From: Firmicutes bacterium HGW-Firmicutes-8
Lineage (GTDB): Bacteria > Bacillota > Thermincolia > Thermincolales > UBA2595
DNA: 64,000 nt
Direction: 5' to 3'
NCBI GenBank assembly: GCA_002840165.1
Contig: PGZN01000003.1
Span: 17,734-81,733 of the forward strand
The position numbers and the translations under genes were made by a program. Positions 1 through 7,892 of the stretch are shown piece after piece. The notes under the pieces were generated by a model. It was given only the letters and a program-made list of their open reading frames with translations. It made no database searches and had not been told where the DNA came from. How positions within the stretch are numbered: the stretch's first letter is position 1; each line of letters starts with the position of its first letter.

Positions 1-1
1 G

Positions 2-650
2 CATGCCGGCGGGTACAGCGGGTACCACAACCTCTCGGAAAACATTACGGTGATTGGCTGCTGGGCACACTGCCGCCGCAAATACGACGATGCTTTGAAA
101 GCCATTCTGGAGAAAGACCGGGAGGGCTCTGACATCTTGCGCGGAAAGCAGTAATGCGACAGACTGTTCGCCATTGAAAAGAAACTGGCGGAGTGCCTGC
201 CGGAAGAACGATATACGAAGCGTCAGGAACTTGCAAAGCCGATACTTGACGAGCTTTCTGCGTGGCCTTCCGTGCTGAAACTGGTGCCGAAAGCCGCAAT
301 TGGCAAGGCGATATACTAACACGCAGGAGCAATGGCCGTGGCTGACGCGGTATCTGTTAGATGGTCGGCTTGAGATCAGCAACAACCGGGCGGAACGTAG
401 CATTAAGCCGTTCGTCAATGACCGCAAGAACTTCCTGTTTGCCAACACGCCCCGCAGTGCAAAGTCCAGTACCCTTATTTTCAGTATCATAGAGACGGCA
501 AAAGAGAATGGCCTGAATCCATACAAATACCTGACACACATATTCAAAACCGCACCAAATCTGGACCTTGCGGAGTATCCGGAACGCATTGCTCAGCTGT
601 TGCCGGATTCTGCTCCGGATCAGTGCAAGACCGCCGCTGCTGCCAACTGA
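2..650 (+). pseudogene. IS66-family transposase, 5'-cut by window and broken
   Basis: This is the C-terminal half of an IS66 DDE transposase. The reading frame from base 2 gives the family signatures GCWAHCRRK and, further on, DRLFAIEKKLAE. It meets a TAA stop at 152-154 and shifts by one base near 305-320. The last 116 codons are then in another frame and carry the diagnostic LEISNNRAERSIKPFV and the IS66 C-terminal region (IETAKENGLNP). With one internal stop and one frameshift the copy cannot make a full transposase. A GTAAGAGTC-like sequence on the minus strand at about 681-694 resembles an IS66 terminal repeat and may mark the right end of the element. Confidence 0.9.
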
Positions 651-707
651 TGGCCGCTGCGGCAGTTTCTTTTATTTCTCGGTTTGACTCTTACATTGAA
701 GCAACAA

Positions 708-756
708 AAAAACTGCAGTGTGTACGCTAAATCATCGTTCACTGCAGTTTTTTCTA
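708..756. terminator. bidirectional hairpin terminator
   Basis: Inverted arms ACTGCAGTG and CACTGCAGT are separated by about 19 bases and flanked by A-runs on one side and T-runs on the other. The hairpin can therefore terminate transcription in both directions. It sits between the IS66 remnant (plus) and the flavodoxin fragment (minus). Confidence 0.7.
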
Positions 757-759
757 TAA

Positions 760-951
760 TTATTTGACCAAAACCTGTCCCATTGACAGGTAATCTACCT
801 CTGCTTGCTTATTTGGTGCTTCATTGCAAATAACACAATCATAGACCAAATTAGCTCCAGCATTACGGCAAGTTTTCTCCCAATTCCGTATCCATTCACC
901 ATCACCCCAACCATAGGAACCAAACAGTATAATGTATAAATTATTATTCAT
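760..951 (-). pseudogene. flavodoxin C-terminal fragment
   Basis: The 63 codons match the second half of short-chain flavodoxins, as also found in the flavodoxin domain of flavo-diiron proteins. The FGSYGWGDGEW stretch forms part of the FMN site, and NEAPNKQ lies near the end. The N-terminal half with the FMN phosphate-binding loop (S/T-x-T-G-x-T) is missing, and a typical flavodoxin is about 140 residues. No Shine-Dalgarno is visible before the ATG, which lies 6 bases after the stop of the carbonic-anhydrase-like gene. It is best read as a fragment left by a deletion that joined it to that gene. A translationally coupled short product cannot be excluded. Confidence 0.75.
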
Positions 952-957
952 GTAATA

Positions 958-1491
958 TTAAAAAATTGCACTCAGCATATTGTCTTCAACGCTATATAAC
1001 AATGGAACAACCATAACTTCTGGGTATTTTTCCGAAAGTCTCCTTGACTCTTTAAAAACAAATTCTATTTCGTTATCTATTTCGAACATAGGAGCATAGT
1101 TCATAAAATGTTCTTCTGCTCGGCTCTTACTCCAGCCAGCATTTTTACAAAGTCCTTCAATGAATTGATCTCTTTTTGACACAAGGTTTACCATCCCACA
1201 ATTATCATGAGCTATCAAAGCTATATGCTTAACCCCGCCTATCGCAATTGCAAATGATACTTTAAATTCACAATAACGCAAGTTTGCACCGCCAGTTCTA
1301 ATTATAAATGCAAAATTTTCCGGTATGCGAAGTTGTTTTCTATTATCCATACACATTCCAACTAATAACTGGGCTACATTATAATTCTTGAAGCTTTCTG
1401 ACAGATTCTGATATTTTATAAGTTCCCCGATAGGAGTATCGTTATATTCTATCGGGATTTGCTCCGCAGAGGTTATTTTCAATAGATTCAT
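958..1491 (-). CDS. beta-carbonic-anhydrase-like protein
   Basis: The 177-residue protein has the layout of beta-class carbonic anhydrases, cytoplasmic zinc enzymes that interconvert CO2 and bicarbonate. CMDNR (about residue 47) matches the C-x-D-x-R zinc and dyad motif. FAIIRTGGANLR matches the 'RNAGG' strand. AHDNCGM (about residue 95) matches the H-x2-C zinc motif, so the Cys-His-Cys ligand set is present. The ATG follows an AGAGGATTGA ribosome-binding site. It is the fourth gene of a minus-strand string purE-purC-small ORF-this gene. Divergent homologues of this kind are often annotated only as carbonic anhydrase-like, so activity is inferred, not shown. Confidence 0.75.
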   Translation of the reverse strand: MNLLKITSAEQIPIEYNDTPIGELIKYQNLSESFKNYNVAQLLVGMCMDNRKQLRIPENFAFIIRTGGANLRYCEFKVSFAIAIGGVKHIALIAHDNCGMVNLVSKRDQFIEGLCKNAGWSKSRAEEHFMNYAPMFEIDNEIEFVFKESRRLSEKYPEVMVVPLLYSVEDNMLSAIF

Positions 1492-1503
1492 TCAATCCTC
1501 TTT

Positions 1504-1620
1504 CTAAAATGTGTTAGTAGTATTATATAAAGCAATTGGAACTACAAAATTAACCCCACCTTCAATTATTTCTTTTAGTTCCGCAGGTAAAATAATCTTA
1601 TCTAAAATGTTTGTATCCAT
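1504..1620 (-). CDS. small ORF between purC and the carbonic-anhydrase-like gene
   Basis: This 38-codon frame starts at ATG with a good ribosome-binding site (AAGGAGT, 6 bases upstream). It lies 17 bases after purC and stops 12 bases before the next gene, so it fits an operon position. The product starts MDTNILDKIILPAELKE and ends in NTTNTF. No family is recognised. It may be a real small protein or the N-terminal remnant of a longer gene removed by deletion, as neighbouring genes in this patch are truncated. Confidence 0.4.
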   Translation of the reverse strand: MDTNILDKIILPAELKEIIEGGVNFVVPIALYNTTNTF

Positions 1621-1637
1621 CTGAATACTCCTTATAA

Positions 1638-2519
1638 TCACATCAGCTTAATGCCTGTAATTATTTCAAATGCTTCTAAATATTTTCGTTCAGTCTGACC
1701 TATAACATCATTTGGCAGGCTTGGTGCAGGAGGTGTTTTGTTCCACCCTATATTTTCAAGATAGTCACGTACGAACTGTTTGTCGAAGCTTTTCTGGGAC
1801 TTTCCAATTTCATATTCATCTAAAAGCCAAAATCTTGAAGAATCAGGTGTGAAAAGTTCATCTGCCAGTATCAGATTCCCCTCCAAAATACCAAATTCAA
1901 ACTTGGAATCTGCTAGTATTAACCCCCTACTCTCAGCATATTTGCTTGCTCTTGCATAGAGAGATAAACTCTTTTCCATTATTTCCTGCGTTAATTCCTT
2001 GCCAATCAAATTCTCCAACTCATTTGTAGTTATATTCTCATCGTGACCATGATGAGCTTTTGTAGTTGGTGTAAATATTGGCTCAGGAAGTTTTGAACTT
2101 TCCTTAAGTCCTTCTGGAAGTTTAATCCCACAAATGCTCCTACACTTTTCATACTCCTTCAGAGCTGAACCTGTGAGATACCCTCGCACTATGCATTCAG
2201 CTTTAACCATATCAACCTTTTTTACAAGCATGGATCTGTGCTGCAAGTATTCCATATATTGTGAAAGTGGTTCAGGATATTCACTAATGTCTGTCGTTAT
2301 CATATGGTTTTTAACAATATCTTCTGTATAGTTAAACCAAAATTCGGAAATTTTGTTTAGAATCCTTCCTTTATTTGGTATTTCGTTTGGGAAGACTACA
2401 TCAAATGCTGATATCCTGTCAGTTACAACAATCAGTAGCTTATCCTCCAAATCATACACATCTCGAACTTTACCTTTAATTAATAGAGGAAGATTTAAAA
2501 TCAAATCGTCATGTACCAT
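1638..2519 (-). CDS. purC: SAICAR synthase
   Basis: Phosphoribosylaminoimidazole-succinocarboxamide synthase ligates aspartate to CAIR using ATP, a cytoplasmic step of purine synthesis. The 293-residue product has the family start KGKVRDVYDL, then RISAFDVVFPNEIPNKG, the ECIVRGYLTGSALKEYE block and ILADSKFEFG with LADELFTPDSSR. This is the length of the longer, yeast/plant-like PurC type (about 290), not the 235-residue B. subtilis type. The gene follows purE by 18 bases. Its AT-rich codon use contrasts with the GC-richer core genes further on, which suggests acquisition. It looks intact although its partner purE is truncated. Confidence 0.9.
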   Translation of the reverse strand: MVHDDLILNLPLLIKGKVRDVYDLEDKLLIVVTDRISAFDVVFPNEIPNKGRILNKISEFWFNYTEDIVKNHMITTDISEYPEPLSQYMEYLQHRSMLVKKVDMVKAECIVRGYLTGSALKEYEKCRSICGIKLPEGLKESSKLPEPIFTPTTKAHHGHDENITTNELENLIGKELTQEIMEKSLSLYARASKYAESRGLILADSKFEFGILEGNLILADELFTPDSSRFWLLDEYEIGKSQKSFDKQFVRDYLENIGWNKTPPAPSLPNDVIGQTERKYLEAFEIITGIKLM

Positions 2520-2537
2520 TGTTATCTCAATACCCCC

Positions 2538-2959
2538 TTATTCTTCAAGCTTTTCTTTCAGTGCTATGTCTTTTTCCTCGACCTTTATTGCCAACTGTAT
2601 TTTGTATTCCTTAAGTTTTTCCTTGATGCTATCATGCCCTATAGCTAGAATTTGAGCAGCCAGTATTGCAGCATTTTCAGCTCCATCTATTGCAACAGTG
2701 GCAACAGGAATACCAGAAGGCATCTGTACTATTGATAAGAGTGAATCCAATCCGTCAAGTGTAGAAGATTTAATCGGTATCCCAATAACAGGCAGGGTAG
2801 TGTATGCTGCTATGACTCCAGGCAGGTGGGCGGCTTTCCCTGCCGCTGCAATAATTACACTAAATCCGTTTTTATCAGCATTTTTAGCAAACTCACTAGC
2901 CCTATCAGGTGTCCTATGTGCCGACATAACTGAAATCTCAGTTTTAATACCAAATTCTT
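2538..2959 (-). pseudogene. purE: 5'-truncated purE (N5-CAIR mutase)
   Basis: The frame matches class I PurE, which converts N5-CAIR to CAIR just before PurC acts. It has SAHRTPDRA, the [14 protein letters not shown] loop, [19 protein letters not shown] and [11 protein letters not shown]. Homology begins only at [10 protein letters not shown] (about 2959). The first 25-30 residues, including the GSxSD nucleotide-binding start, are absent and replaced by unrelated sequence belonging to a small membrane-protein ORF. Translation could start at the ATG at 2927, giving 129 residues, but that lacks the N-terminal strand and would probably be inactive. It is upstream of purC in the same direction. 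Confidence 0.85.
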
Positions 2960-3099
2960 AGTGGTCGTAAAGCCGCAAACAAAGAACTACCCAAGCCCAG
3001 AACTGCTAAAAACGGAGCAATAAATGCGCCGAAGATGAACCCTATAATGAGCCCTATTTTGTTATTCAACAACCATTGTGTAATTTTGTTTCTTGTCAT
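2944..3099 (-). CDS. small membrane protein, C-terminus altered by the purE junction
   Basis: A 51-codon frame starts at the ATG that follows GGGAGGAG. It begins [16 protein letters not shown] and has one or two hydrophobic segments ([20 protein letters not shown]) of the kind seen in phage-type and glycine-zipper membrane proteins. Its last codons run into the sequence that restarts as purE, so its natural end was probably lost when the two were joined. No specific family is recognised. Confidence 0.45.
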   Translation of the reverse strand: MTRNKITQWLLNNKIGLIIGFIFGAFIAPFLAVLGLGSSLFAALRPLRIWY

Positions 3100-3297
3100 A
3101 AACTCTCCTCCCGAACTACCTGGGACAGACATACATATCTTTTGTAATGTAAACTTTTCTAAAACTCATCATCTATCAGGCTCCACCACCTAAATGTTGA
3201 AGGTTCAGTAGCATTGTATTGGTCTTTTTCTAATACAGAAGGCTCGTTATAGTTCGTCCAGCTATAATAACGAGATTTGTCTTTAGGGCGCAAATAT

Positions 3298-3341
3298 AAA
3301 GGAACCCCAGACGAATGCTGCACCACTCATCTTAGTTCCCT
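3298..3341 (-). terminator. hairpin of the dispersed repeat family (copy A) acting as terminator
   Basis: This 17-18 bp imperfect stem with a GTGCAG loop and T-rich 3' side starts 7 bases after the stop of the DUF2284 gene and points the same way, so it can serve as its terminator. The sequence matches the hairpins at about 9580, 12983, 32463 and 33411 nearly base for base. Unlike those, it has no linked -10/-35 segment. Confidence 0.7.
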
Positions 3342-3347
3342 CTATAT

Positions 3348-3890
3348 TTAATCAATCAGCACAAGTGCAAAGTAATTCCATTTTCCATAGGTCTCTTTTT
3401 TGGTATCAATATGAAAACCATTGTCCCTGGCAGTTTTGAAAACGTCTATTCCACATGCTTCCATCAAGGGTCTGGCATCCTTATTTTTTTCTTGTGCCCC
3501 TTGTGACTCAGCCTGAGTCACATTAGTATCCTTTTGTCAGGAAGGACCCTCGCCAAATGGAAGGGCTATCAACGCAAAAGCTTTATAAAATCCGGATGTG
3601 TATGCCTCATGTTCAATTTTAATGGCTTTCTTAGAAAGCTCCGGTCCATTTGAGCCATTAAGCAATAAAGCCTTATCGTATTCCTGAAGCACCTTTTTGG
3701 TTTCTTCAGCGTTTGGCGCAAGGGGTGGATGTAAAGAATCCTTATCATAGAAAGGACAACCGTACTGGCATTTCCAGCGTACCCATTCTGCCACGGAAAT
3801 AGTACTGGAATCAATTATCTTGGCTTCTTCAACTCCCAGTTCCCCAGCCTTTTTAATTAGGAAATCAAATTTGTTTAAGCTCTGGTCCAT
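3348..3890 (-). CDS. DUF2284 metal-binding protein with in-frame UGA (possible selenoprotein)
   Basis: The ATG at 3890 follows GAGGAGGAATATC. The first 117 codons have the DUF2284 pattern (RWKCQYGCPFY, then PPLAPNAEETKKVLQEY). Codon 118 is TGA at 3537-3539. The same frame then stays open for 62 codons and carries the family's C-terminal core ARPLMEACGIDVFKTARDNG, ending WNYFALVLID. Fourteen bases after the UGA is a perfect 9-bp stem (arms TGTGACTCA and TGAGTCACA, loop GGC). The spacing and the G-starting loop fit bacterial SECIS elements. The usual Cys-rich GPCRLCxxC loop is replaced by GPS-UGA and a Cys-free linker, and the SCPP motif reads HPP. The alternative is a pseudogene with a nonsense mutation, since its neighbours are decayed. 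Confidence 0.6.
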
Positions 3891-4007
3891 GATATTCCTC
3901 CTCACCGTCTTAATATTATAAGGGGTCTCATCTATTTTAAAATAGGGACACTATTCTATTTATAAATCGGGAAATCCTTCTTTTTGGTATGGCAATGGCC
4001 AAATGTT

Positions 4008-4672
4008 TTATTGCTCCTGTATAGCAGCCCAGAACTCGCCTTGAATATCAATCAAATCCCTGATCTCCGTGAACGGTACTTTGAACATTCGGAACCCGGC
4101 TGCGTATGGCCCGACTTCATAAGGATAAAAGTAGATTTCGAGAGAATCCTGATGCAAAATGAACTGTTGATTGGACTCTATGCCGATGAAACTGGCCGTC
4201 CATAGACCTTCACTGTCCGCCCTGGCCTGGATCTGTTTTTTTATAATGGCACTGACAGGGGCATTCCATGGGCGGCGCCAAGCATGTAATCATATCCGCT
4301 CATTTTAATGGATACCAAAGCCGGAGTATGAAAATCTACCTCGAAATTACCCTCGTATGTGCTCTCATATTCTTCATCCGCTTTTGGGTTTTCAGCAATT
4401 GCCAGATTTTCAAGCTCTTTGTTAAGTTTGGCCTGGACCTGAGAATCGGCCAGACCGCTGAATTCAGGATAATAAACAAGGGTATTCCGGTCAGGCCGGT
4501 ATTTTTTTTCGGAAATAGCCGCCCCATTCCCGAGGTCGTACTTAAGCTGTTGCTCCCAAACAACAGTACCATCCTTGCATGTCTCCGGCTTCTGCGTTGC
4601 CTTGGGCTGTATCTGCCCGTTTCCTTTGGGGGAGCAGCCGCCGGCAATTACTATTAAGAAGATTACCAACAC
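4008..4672 (-). pseudogene. broken DUF3298/DUF4163-type lipoprotein
   Basis: The frame begins inside a lipoprotein signal peptide (hydrophobic run, then AGGC as lipobox). It continues through a PdaC/RsiV-like N-terminal domain (KKYRPDRNTLVYYPEFSGL; SGYDYMLGAAHGMP). It stops at 4241 just after the AHGMP motif. A shifted frame then resumes with the family's C-terminal DUF3298 block (QDSLEIYFYPYEVGPYAAG), ending at 4008. About 50-60 residues between the two blocks are missing and the frame is shifted at a run of seven A. A stop also lies where the signal peptide's first codons should be. This is a decayed gene for an extracytoplasmic lipoprotein. Confidence 0.8.
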
Positions 4673-4702
4673 AAAGAAAACCGTTAGTTTCTAAGGGAAA
4701 GA

Positions 4703-4978
4703 TTATTCACTGACTATCCGTTGGACTCTGCCCACCTGGCCGGTGGTCAGTCTGACCTTGATTCCTCTGGGATGTACCTGACTTGATGTCAGTATATTTT
4801 GCACTTCACCTGTCGTTGTTTTGCCGGATCTCTGGTTTTGCTTTTCAACTATTTCCACCGGCTGCCCTGGTTTGATATTTTTTCTGTAGGTGTGTTCATT
4901 TGACAAAGATTTACCACCTCTTAACGATTCTCTAAATTGCCATGTAAGACCATTCTGATTATTGGCTATTTGACCCAT
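4703..4978 (-). CDS. YwbE-like protein (DUF2196)
   Basis: The 91-residue protein ends in a full YwbE domain: IKPGQPVEIVEKQNQRSGKTT, a strand with GEVQNILTSS, HPRGIKVRL and GQVGRVQRI. Members are small cytoplasmic proteins of unknown role, predicted to form an SH3-like or OB-like barrel. The N-terminal 35 residues are not part of the domain. The first ATG is used because no closer start has a better ribosome-binding site. It is a single gene with no clear operon partner. Confidence 0.8.
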   Translation of the reverse strand: MGQIANNQNGLTWQFRESLRGGKSLSNEHTYRKNIKPGQPVEIVEKQNQRSGKTTTGEVQNILTSSQVHPRGIKVRLTTGQVGRVQRIVSE

Positions 4979-5058
4979 GATTCCATTTATCGGCGGAGAT
5001 GTTTAGTACTCTACTTTAAGTGAAATAATAACACCAATATAGAGATGAGGTGTTAAAA

Positions 5059-5511
5059 ATGAAAGATACTATTGACAGAACAGTTATTGGTGCAGTAGGA
5101 GGGATAATGGGTGGATTAGCGTCAGCTATCAGTCTCGAAACCTTCGGCATATTTATTGAGAAATCATATCCAAAAGTAATGCATATTGCTCTCCTCTTTA
5201 TCCCTGCCGGTCAAGACCACACTTTTGGGGGTAAATTGATAGCATACTTCGCACAGTTTACAATTGCATCACTATTAGGCATTTTATACGTCAATATTTT
5301 CAGACTCACTGGTCGAGATTGGGCAACCACAAAAGGTCTAATATTTGGTGCAGCTACATGGATCATTATATTTGGGATAATGGGAAAACTTTTAAACTTA
5401 CCAGAACAGGGTGATATCACCGTTGCTTTCATATTGATCATAGGTCACTTGATTTTTGGAGTTGTTACTTCATGGAGCGTGTATTGGCTAAGCGAAAAAG
5501 CTAAATTATAG
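5059..5511 (+). CDS. four-helix membrane protein, paralogue of 13379-13900
   Basis: The 150-residue hydrophobic protein has about four membrane segments: near residues 8-25, 38-50, 72-92 and 100-130, with a last helix before the basic end. The ATG at 5059 is chosen over an upstream GTG because GATGAGGTG sits at the right distance. The general plan (GGxxGGxxS near the start, a LLFIPAGQD-type loop, GxxxGxxTWxxxF, LLNLP) resembles the protein at 13379-13900, so the two appear to be distant paralogues. Function is unknown. YqhR-like sporulation membrane proteins have a similar size, but assignment to that family is uncertain. Confidence 0.6.
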   Translation: MKDTIDRTVIGAVGGIMGGLASAISLETFGIFIEKSYPKVMHIALLFIPAGQDHTFGGKLIAYFAQFTIASLLGILYVNIFRLTGRDWATTKGLIFGAATWIIIFGIMGKLLNLPEQGDITVAFILIIGHLIFGVVTSWSVYWLSEKAKL

Positions 5512-5529
5512 ACGTATTAGCTAAGGGTT

Positions 5530-5722
5530 TTAAAAACCTGCCAAATTCAAAGAATAGGCTATCGGGTAATCGTACATCTGGTTACGCCAAGCAGGGTATT
5601 CGGCCAGGGTTTTCAAGGTCATTATTCCAGGGTTGCCGTTAGCTTCTATCAGCCAAGGTTTACCCGACGGATCAACTATTATATCTAATCCAACCCAGCC
5701 GAGTTGTTGGTGAGGAATCTAC
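5530..5722 (-). pseudogene. relic of a YheC/YheD-like ATP-grasp protein
   Basis: On the minus strand an open stretch of about 62 codons reads QLGWVGLDIIVDPSGKPW, then IEANGNPG and a tail typical of ATP-grasp spore-coat proteins (YheC/YheD), with the metal-binding E-x-N of the fold. It has no start codon or ribosome-binding site, and upstream sequence is unrelated or shifted. Only the C-terminal end of the gene remains. Confidence 0.65.
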
Positions 5723-5843
5723 CGGGTTTTGCCACCCTTGCAAAGATAGCTGGAACTAACCAATTAATTCCCGTTACATAACAGTTACATTGCATAAAAA
5801 ATTGTAAATCAAGGCACTATATATTACGGAGGTGTAGTAATTT

Positions 5844-6317
5844 ATGACCATAAACTTAACTCAAAAAGAAAGGCTTTTATTGGAGGACCAGAAAAAACAC
5901 GAGGAGATTTGTATTCAAAAGTACACCAGTTATGCAAACCAAGCTCAGGATCCCCAGTTAAAACAAATGTTTAACAACCATGCCCAACATGAGCGACAGC
6001 ACCTGAATACAATTAATCAAATTCTGGCAGGTCAGGTGCCAAACGTACAATCCCAAAGCATGCAACAAGGGCAGCAGCCAAATATTCATAACCAGGGACA
6101 GCCGGGAATGGGGCTAACCAACGCAAATGATGCGGTACTGTGTAACGACCTGTTAATGACTGAAAAATTTGTATCAGGGACATATGATACTGCCATCTTT
6201 GAAATGACAGATACTAACGTGCGCAAGGCTCTTAACCATATTCAGAAAGAGGAACAGCAACATGGAGAAGATATATTCAATTATATGAAGAGCAAGGGTA
6301 TGTATAATCCACAATAA
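5844..6317 (+). CDS. CotF-type spore coat protein (ferritin-like)
   Basis: The 157-residue protein has two helical pairs, at residues 5-60 and 95-155, joined by a Gln/Asn-rich linker (about residues 65-90). This is the layout of Coat_F family proteins. The ExxH-type signature of ferritin-like bundles is visible (HEEICIQKY, HAQHERQHLN, KEEQQHGEDIFNYM). The family is found in spore coats of Bacillus and Clostridia, with a structural or unknown role. TACGGAGGTG precedes the ATG. It is monocistronic and followed by a hairpin. It supports a spore-forming host. Confidence 0.85.
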   Translation: MTINLTQKERLLLEDQKKHEEICIQKYTSYANQAQDPQLKQMFNNHAQHERQHLNTINQILAGQVPNVQSQSMQQGQQPNIHNQGQPGMGLTNANDAVLCNDLLMTEKFVSGTYDTAIFEMTDTNVRKALNHIQKEEQQHGEDIFNYMKSKGMYNPQ

Positions 6318-6335
6318 CAATTTATCCCCTTAATT

Positions 6336-6367
6336 ACGCCGGCTCATAGGGCCGGTCATTTATTTTC
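6336..6367 (+). terminator. terminator after the CotF-like gene
   Basis: The hairpin CCGGC/GCCGG with a short loop is followed by TCATTTATTTTCTT. It lies 20 bases downstream of the coat-protein stop and points in the same direction. Confidence 0.6.
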
Positions 6368-6421
6368 TTAGCAGCTCCGTTCTTCCTGGCCCGGATTTGC
6401 CACATTAGATTGCCTATTCTA

Positions 6422-6847
6422 TCATTTTATTCTTCTCTGTCTGCATTTCGGCGGGTGCAATAGTTCGGCCACAATAATGCCGTTGATTATGTTATAGGAA
6501 TCAAACAGCGGCAGTAATTCTCCGGGCACGTTCTGCTCTTGATTCACAGCGCGGACCAGCGCTTGGTCAAGCGTTTCCCCTAGAGTTATGCCAGGTCCGG
6601 TTTCTGCCGCGGGTGTTTCATCTAGTCCTGGAATTCGCTCCTCCGGAGCTTTACCGGTTATTGGACCAGGGCTCGCTTCTTCTGAATCCTCAGTTAAATC
6701 CCATGGAAAAACCATTTCCCTAAGGATGGGAGGTAATTGTTCGCCTTCCCAGTCCCTCGGCAAATTTCCTTTTACATCGGAAAACTTTCTAAATGCCCGA
6801 AAGAGTATTGCAAGCACAAAGATAATAACCCATATACTACCTTCCAA
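6422..6847 (-). CDS. small membrane protein, third gene of the nfeD-floA operon
   Basis: The most likely start is the TTG at 6847, preceded by AAAGGAG at good spacing. It gives 141 residues beginning MEGSIWVIIFVLAILFRAFRK, one N-terminal membrane helix followed by an acidic, Pro-rich soluble region. It begins 28 bases after the floA stop. A protein of this kind commonly follows floA in related spore formers, but no characterised family is recognised. Longer starts would overlap floA and lack a ribosome-binding site. It probably acts with the flotillin/NfeD pair at the membrane, by position only. Confidence 0.6.
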   Translation of the reverse strand: MEGSIWVIIFVLAILFRAFRKFSDVKGNLPRDWEGEQLPPILREMVFPWDLTEDSEEASPGPITGKAPEERIPGLDETPAAETGPGITLGETLDQALVRAVNQEQNVPGELLPLFDSYNIINGIIVAELLHPPKCRQRRIK

Positions 6848-6875
6848 TTTGGCAGCTCCTTTCCGCTTTAACTCC

Positions 6876-7889
6876 TTACTTGGCAGGGGGTTGGGGACTT
6901 GGATTATCCCTGCCTTTGGCTTTGGGCGAAAGTTGGCCAATGGAATCCCTCATCTGGGTGTCGGCCTGCAAGTTTTGCAGGTTGTAGTAATCCATTACGC
7001 CAAGGTTGCCGTTACGTAATGCATCCGCCAAAGCCTGCGGCACCGCAGCCTCGGCTTCAACTACTTTAGCGCGCATTTCCTGTACTGCTGCAATCATCTC
7101 CTGCTCTCTGGCCACTGCCATGGCCCGGCGTTCTTCAGCCTTGGCCTGGGCTATGCGTTTGTCGGCTTCAGCCTGGTCGGTCTGTAGTTGAGCGCCAATG
7201 TTTCTGCCTACGTCTACGTCAGCAATATCTATGGAAAGAATCTCAAAGGCTGTTCCGGAGTCTAATCCTTTGCCCAGTACAGTAGTTGAGATAAGGTCGG
7301 GATTCTCCAGTACCGCCTTATGGTTAACAGCCGAACCTACTGTTGTAACAACACCTTCGCCGACCCGAGCGATGATAGTTTCCTCTCCTGCCCCCCCGAC
7401 CAATCTGTCAATATTGGCTCTAACCGTAACCCGGGCTATAGCCTTTACTTCAATACCGTCTTTGGCCACTGCGGAGATTAACGGGGTCTCAATTACCTTG
7501 GGGTTTACGCTCATCTGCACAGCTTCCAGAACATTTCTTCCTGCCAGGTCAATGGCAGCAGCCCTCTCAAAGAGAAGCGGAATATTAGCCCTTTCTGCGG
7601 CGATAAGCGCATCTATCACCCGGTCCACATTGCCACCGGCCAGATAATGGGCCTCCAGTTGGTTGTCGGTTACTGTCAGGCCAGCCTTGAGGGCCTTGAT
7701 TAAGGGGTTAACGATCCTGGACGGAACTACCCTCCTTAACCGCATCCCAATTAATGTGACTATCCTGATTTTAACGCCTGCCGCAAGGGCTGAAATCCAT
7801 AGCCCCACAGGTATATAACTGAAAACAATGGCTAACCCGATAACAGCTAAAGCAATAATTACTAAAGGAATCAAAGCAGCAATCTCCAT
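6876..7889 (-). CDS. floA: flotillin-like protein FloA
   Basis: FloA organises functional membrane microdomains in Bacillus. The 337-residue product has an N-terminal membrane hairpin (residues 1-40), then the family core with [19 protein letters not shown], the SPFH-like domain ([17 protein letters not shown] strand near residue 155), and [12 protein letters not shown] charged Ala/Glu/Gln helix follows (residues 235-295: [19 protein letters not shown]). Length matches B. subtilis FloA (331). It follows the NfeD gene by 3 bases, and pairing of NfeD with FloA is the usual arrangement. The end is Pro-rich. Confidence 0.95.
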   Translation of the reverse strand: MEIAALIPLVIIALAVIGLAIVFSYIPVGLWISALAAGVKIRIVTLIGMRLRRVVPSRIVNPLIKALKAGLTVTDNQLEAHYLAGGNVDRVIDALIAAERANIPLLFERAAAIDLAGRNVLEAVQMSVNPKVIETPLISAVAKDGIEVKAIARVTVRANIDRLVGGAGEETIIARVGEGVVTTVGSAVNHKAVLENPDLISTTVLGKGLDSGTAFEILSIDIADVDVGRNIGAQLQTDQAEADKRIAQAKAEERRAMAVAREQEMIAAVQEMRAKVVEAEAAVPQALADALRNGNLGVMDYYNLQNLQADTQMRDSIGQLSPKAKGRDNPSPQPPAK

Positions 7890-7892
7890 TTT

